DNA of 64,000 bases from Helichrysum umbraculigerum (taxonomy: Eukaryota > Streptophyta > Magnoliopsida > Asterales > Asteraceae). The notes under the pieces are model-generated. The model did no database searches. It saw only the letters and a program-made list of their open reading frames with translations, and had not been told where the DNA came from. The position numbers were made by a program, and so were the translations under genes. The stretch is taken from contig CATIUR010000004.1 of assembly GCA_949592205.1 (NCBI GenBank), positions 83,675,337 through 83,739,336 on the forward strand, in the 5' to 3' direction. Of the stretch, positions 63,080-64,000 are shown piece after piece; the first letter of the stretch is position 1, and each line of letters opens with the position of its first letter.

Positions 63080-64000
63080 GTAACACCCCCAAATTTAGGG
63101 TTTAGCGGAAGCAAGCTTTGGGGTGCTACTAATCAAGTAATCAAGCACAAAGGATACAGTGAACGACTCTATATGAGACGTTCGAAAAATAATACATTAC
63201 ATAAGTATTCAAAAATACATAAATGTCGAGTTCGCTAGTAAATTCTACAGAGTCTAATACATAACATCTATTACAAAAGAAATGCATAAAATCTCCAAGC
63301 GTGTAAATGCATGCGACTCGAGCTAGTAAGCAATTCCTGCTTGGCCATCCTACTGTTGCTGTGTACCTGAGAATGCATCACTAAAAGTGTCAACCAAAAG
63401 GTTGGTGAATCTCACAGGTTTGTAGTAAATAGTTAGTTTGAACACATCAAGTAGTAAAAGTGTTTGTACAGTTTTAACCAAGTAGTAAGTAATGATTACA
63501 CGAATGCAATCCGGTTGATATACATTGCCATGAGCATCATAGTTGAAGCTTAACACGTTAGTAAGGTACAATTAAGTACAAGTAATGTGCCCCCCGTGAG
63601 TGCTAATCCAAACACACTCATAAGTAACGAGTAAGAAACGCCCGTTTATACAGTTCGGTTCGTGGTAGTGCGTGCTACCCCGGGCGGGGATTGTCAGTCC
63701 CATATGGATCCATATACTAAAACTCGCGCTTATCCTATAATTAACAACTATGATTCGGAGGCCTTCAGTGGATTAATCGTAACTCATGCAATTCAGTATA
63801 TCAGTAAATCTGTAAGTCTGTAAAGTAGTAAATCGGTACATATGTTCAAGTAAAACAAGTAATGCATCTCACCCCTGAGTGAAAACAGTAAAAATAGGGG
63901 CTGTGAGACTCACCTGAGTCTAGTGAGTATGTATATGAAATCAACCAAGTAAGGCAGATGTAAGTCCTTGTATCGGTTCTCAGAACCCTGCAACCTTCTG
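63080..64000 (-). repeat. Element A 5' LTR, cut by window end
   Basis: The first 920 bp (LTR 3' part) matches 38916-39111 joined to 47104 onward, with few differences. This copy has no insertion at the B target site and so proves the empty-site sequence. Confidence 0.92.

Larger units (their letters stand above)
38916..64000 (-). mobile_element. Element A: non-autonomous Tekay-type element, continues past the window
   Basis: On the minus strand: 5' LTR (64000 and beyond to 63080), PBS, a 158-codon ORF, Gag zinc-knuckle region (split by element D), a second zinc-knuckle ORF, PPT, and 3' LTR (49468-38916, split by solo LTR B). The 3' side TSD is ACTGA at 38911-38915; its partner is outside the window. 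The interior without D is about 4.5 kb and has no RT or integrase. Capsid sequence is not recognisable, so A is more decayed than E though it has the same plan. Confidence 0.88.

Overview
This window looks like plant nuclear DNA, most likely from the daisy family (Asteraceae). That guess rests on remembered similarity of the 1299-4600 minus-strand protein remnant to a repeat-borne family common in Asteraceae genomes. It consists of nested transposable elements from end to end. I found no ordinary host gene, tRNA or rRNA. Most boundaries below come from paired long terminal repeats (LTRs), TG...CA ends, primer-binding sites (PBS), polypurine tracts (PPT) and matching target-site duplications (TSDs) read in the sequence.

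Layout. 1-1295: two truncated minus-strand LTRs (Athila-like, then Tekay-like). 1299-4600: a decayed minus-strand repeat-borne ORF split by a solo LTR (2921-4492, TSD ACGCT). 5300-8908: AT-rich DNA with four TA microsatellites and a fold-back MITE. 8909-37577: Ty1/copia element Cop1 (5' LTR, decayed gag and pol), split at integrase by element E (13546-34719, TSD CGTAA). E is a Tekay-type Ty3/gypsy derivative with 3.2 kb LTRs, gag, a protease relic and a second zinc-knuckle ORF, but no reverse transcriptase (RT). E is split within gag by element F (18733-29575, TSD GAGAC/GAAAC). F is Athila-like, with gag, protease and an unrecognised domain of about 600 residues where RT and integrase would be expected. 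37578-38915: a second copia fragment, Cop2. 38916 to beyond 64000: minus-strand element A, related to E. The 3' LTR of A contains solo LTR B (39112-47103, TSD ATTAC), which itself contains a non-autonomous CACTA transposon (39345-42318, TSD ATT) and solo LTR C (43854-46351, TSD TCGAC). The interior of A contains element D (51268-60406, TSD GTTGT), a young, structurally complete element that encodes only an intact Gag.

How the parts work together. E, A and D keep LTRs, PBS, PPT and nucleic-acid-binding Gag functions but lack RT and integrase. They must therefore be mobilised by autonomous Tekay relatives elsewhere. F likewise would depend on an Athila relative. Cop1 and Cop2 share a suggestive gag-pol junction: an in-frame stop inside a 54-nt block with splice-like ends.

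The most unusual signal is shared by otherwise unrelated families. Several LTRs or leaders carry dense clusters of short palindromic words (GCGAC/GTCGC type and others), usually as inverted pairs around 3-7 nt loops. Element D adds an array of sequence-different mini-hairpins through its LTR and leader. No searches could be run. Family names and the novelty of domains rest on recognition by eye.
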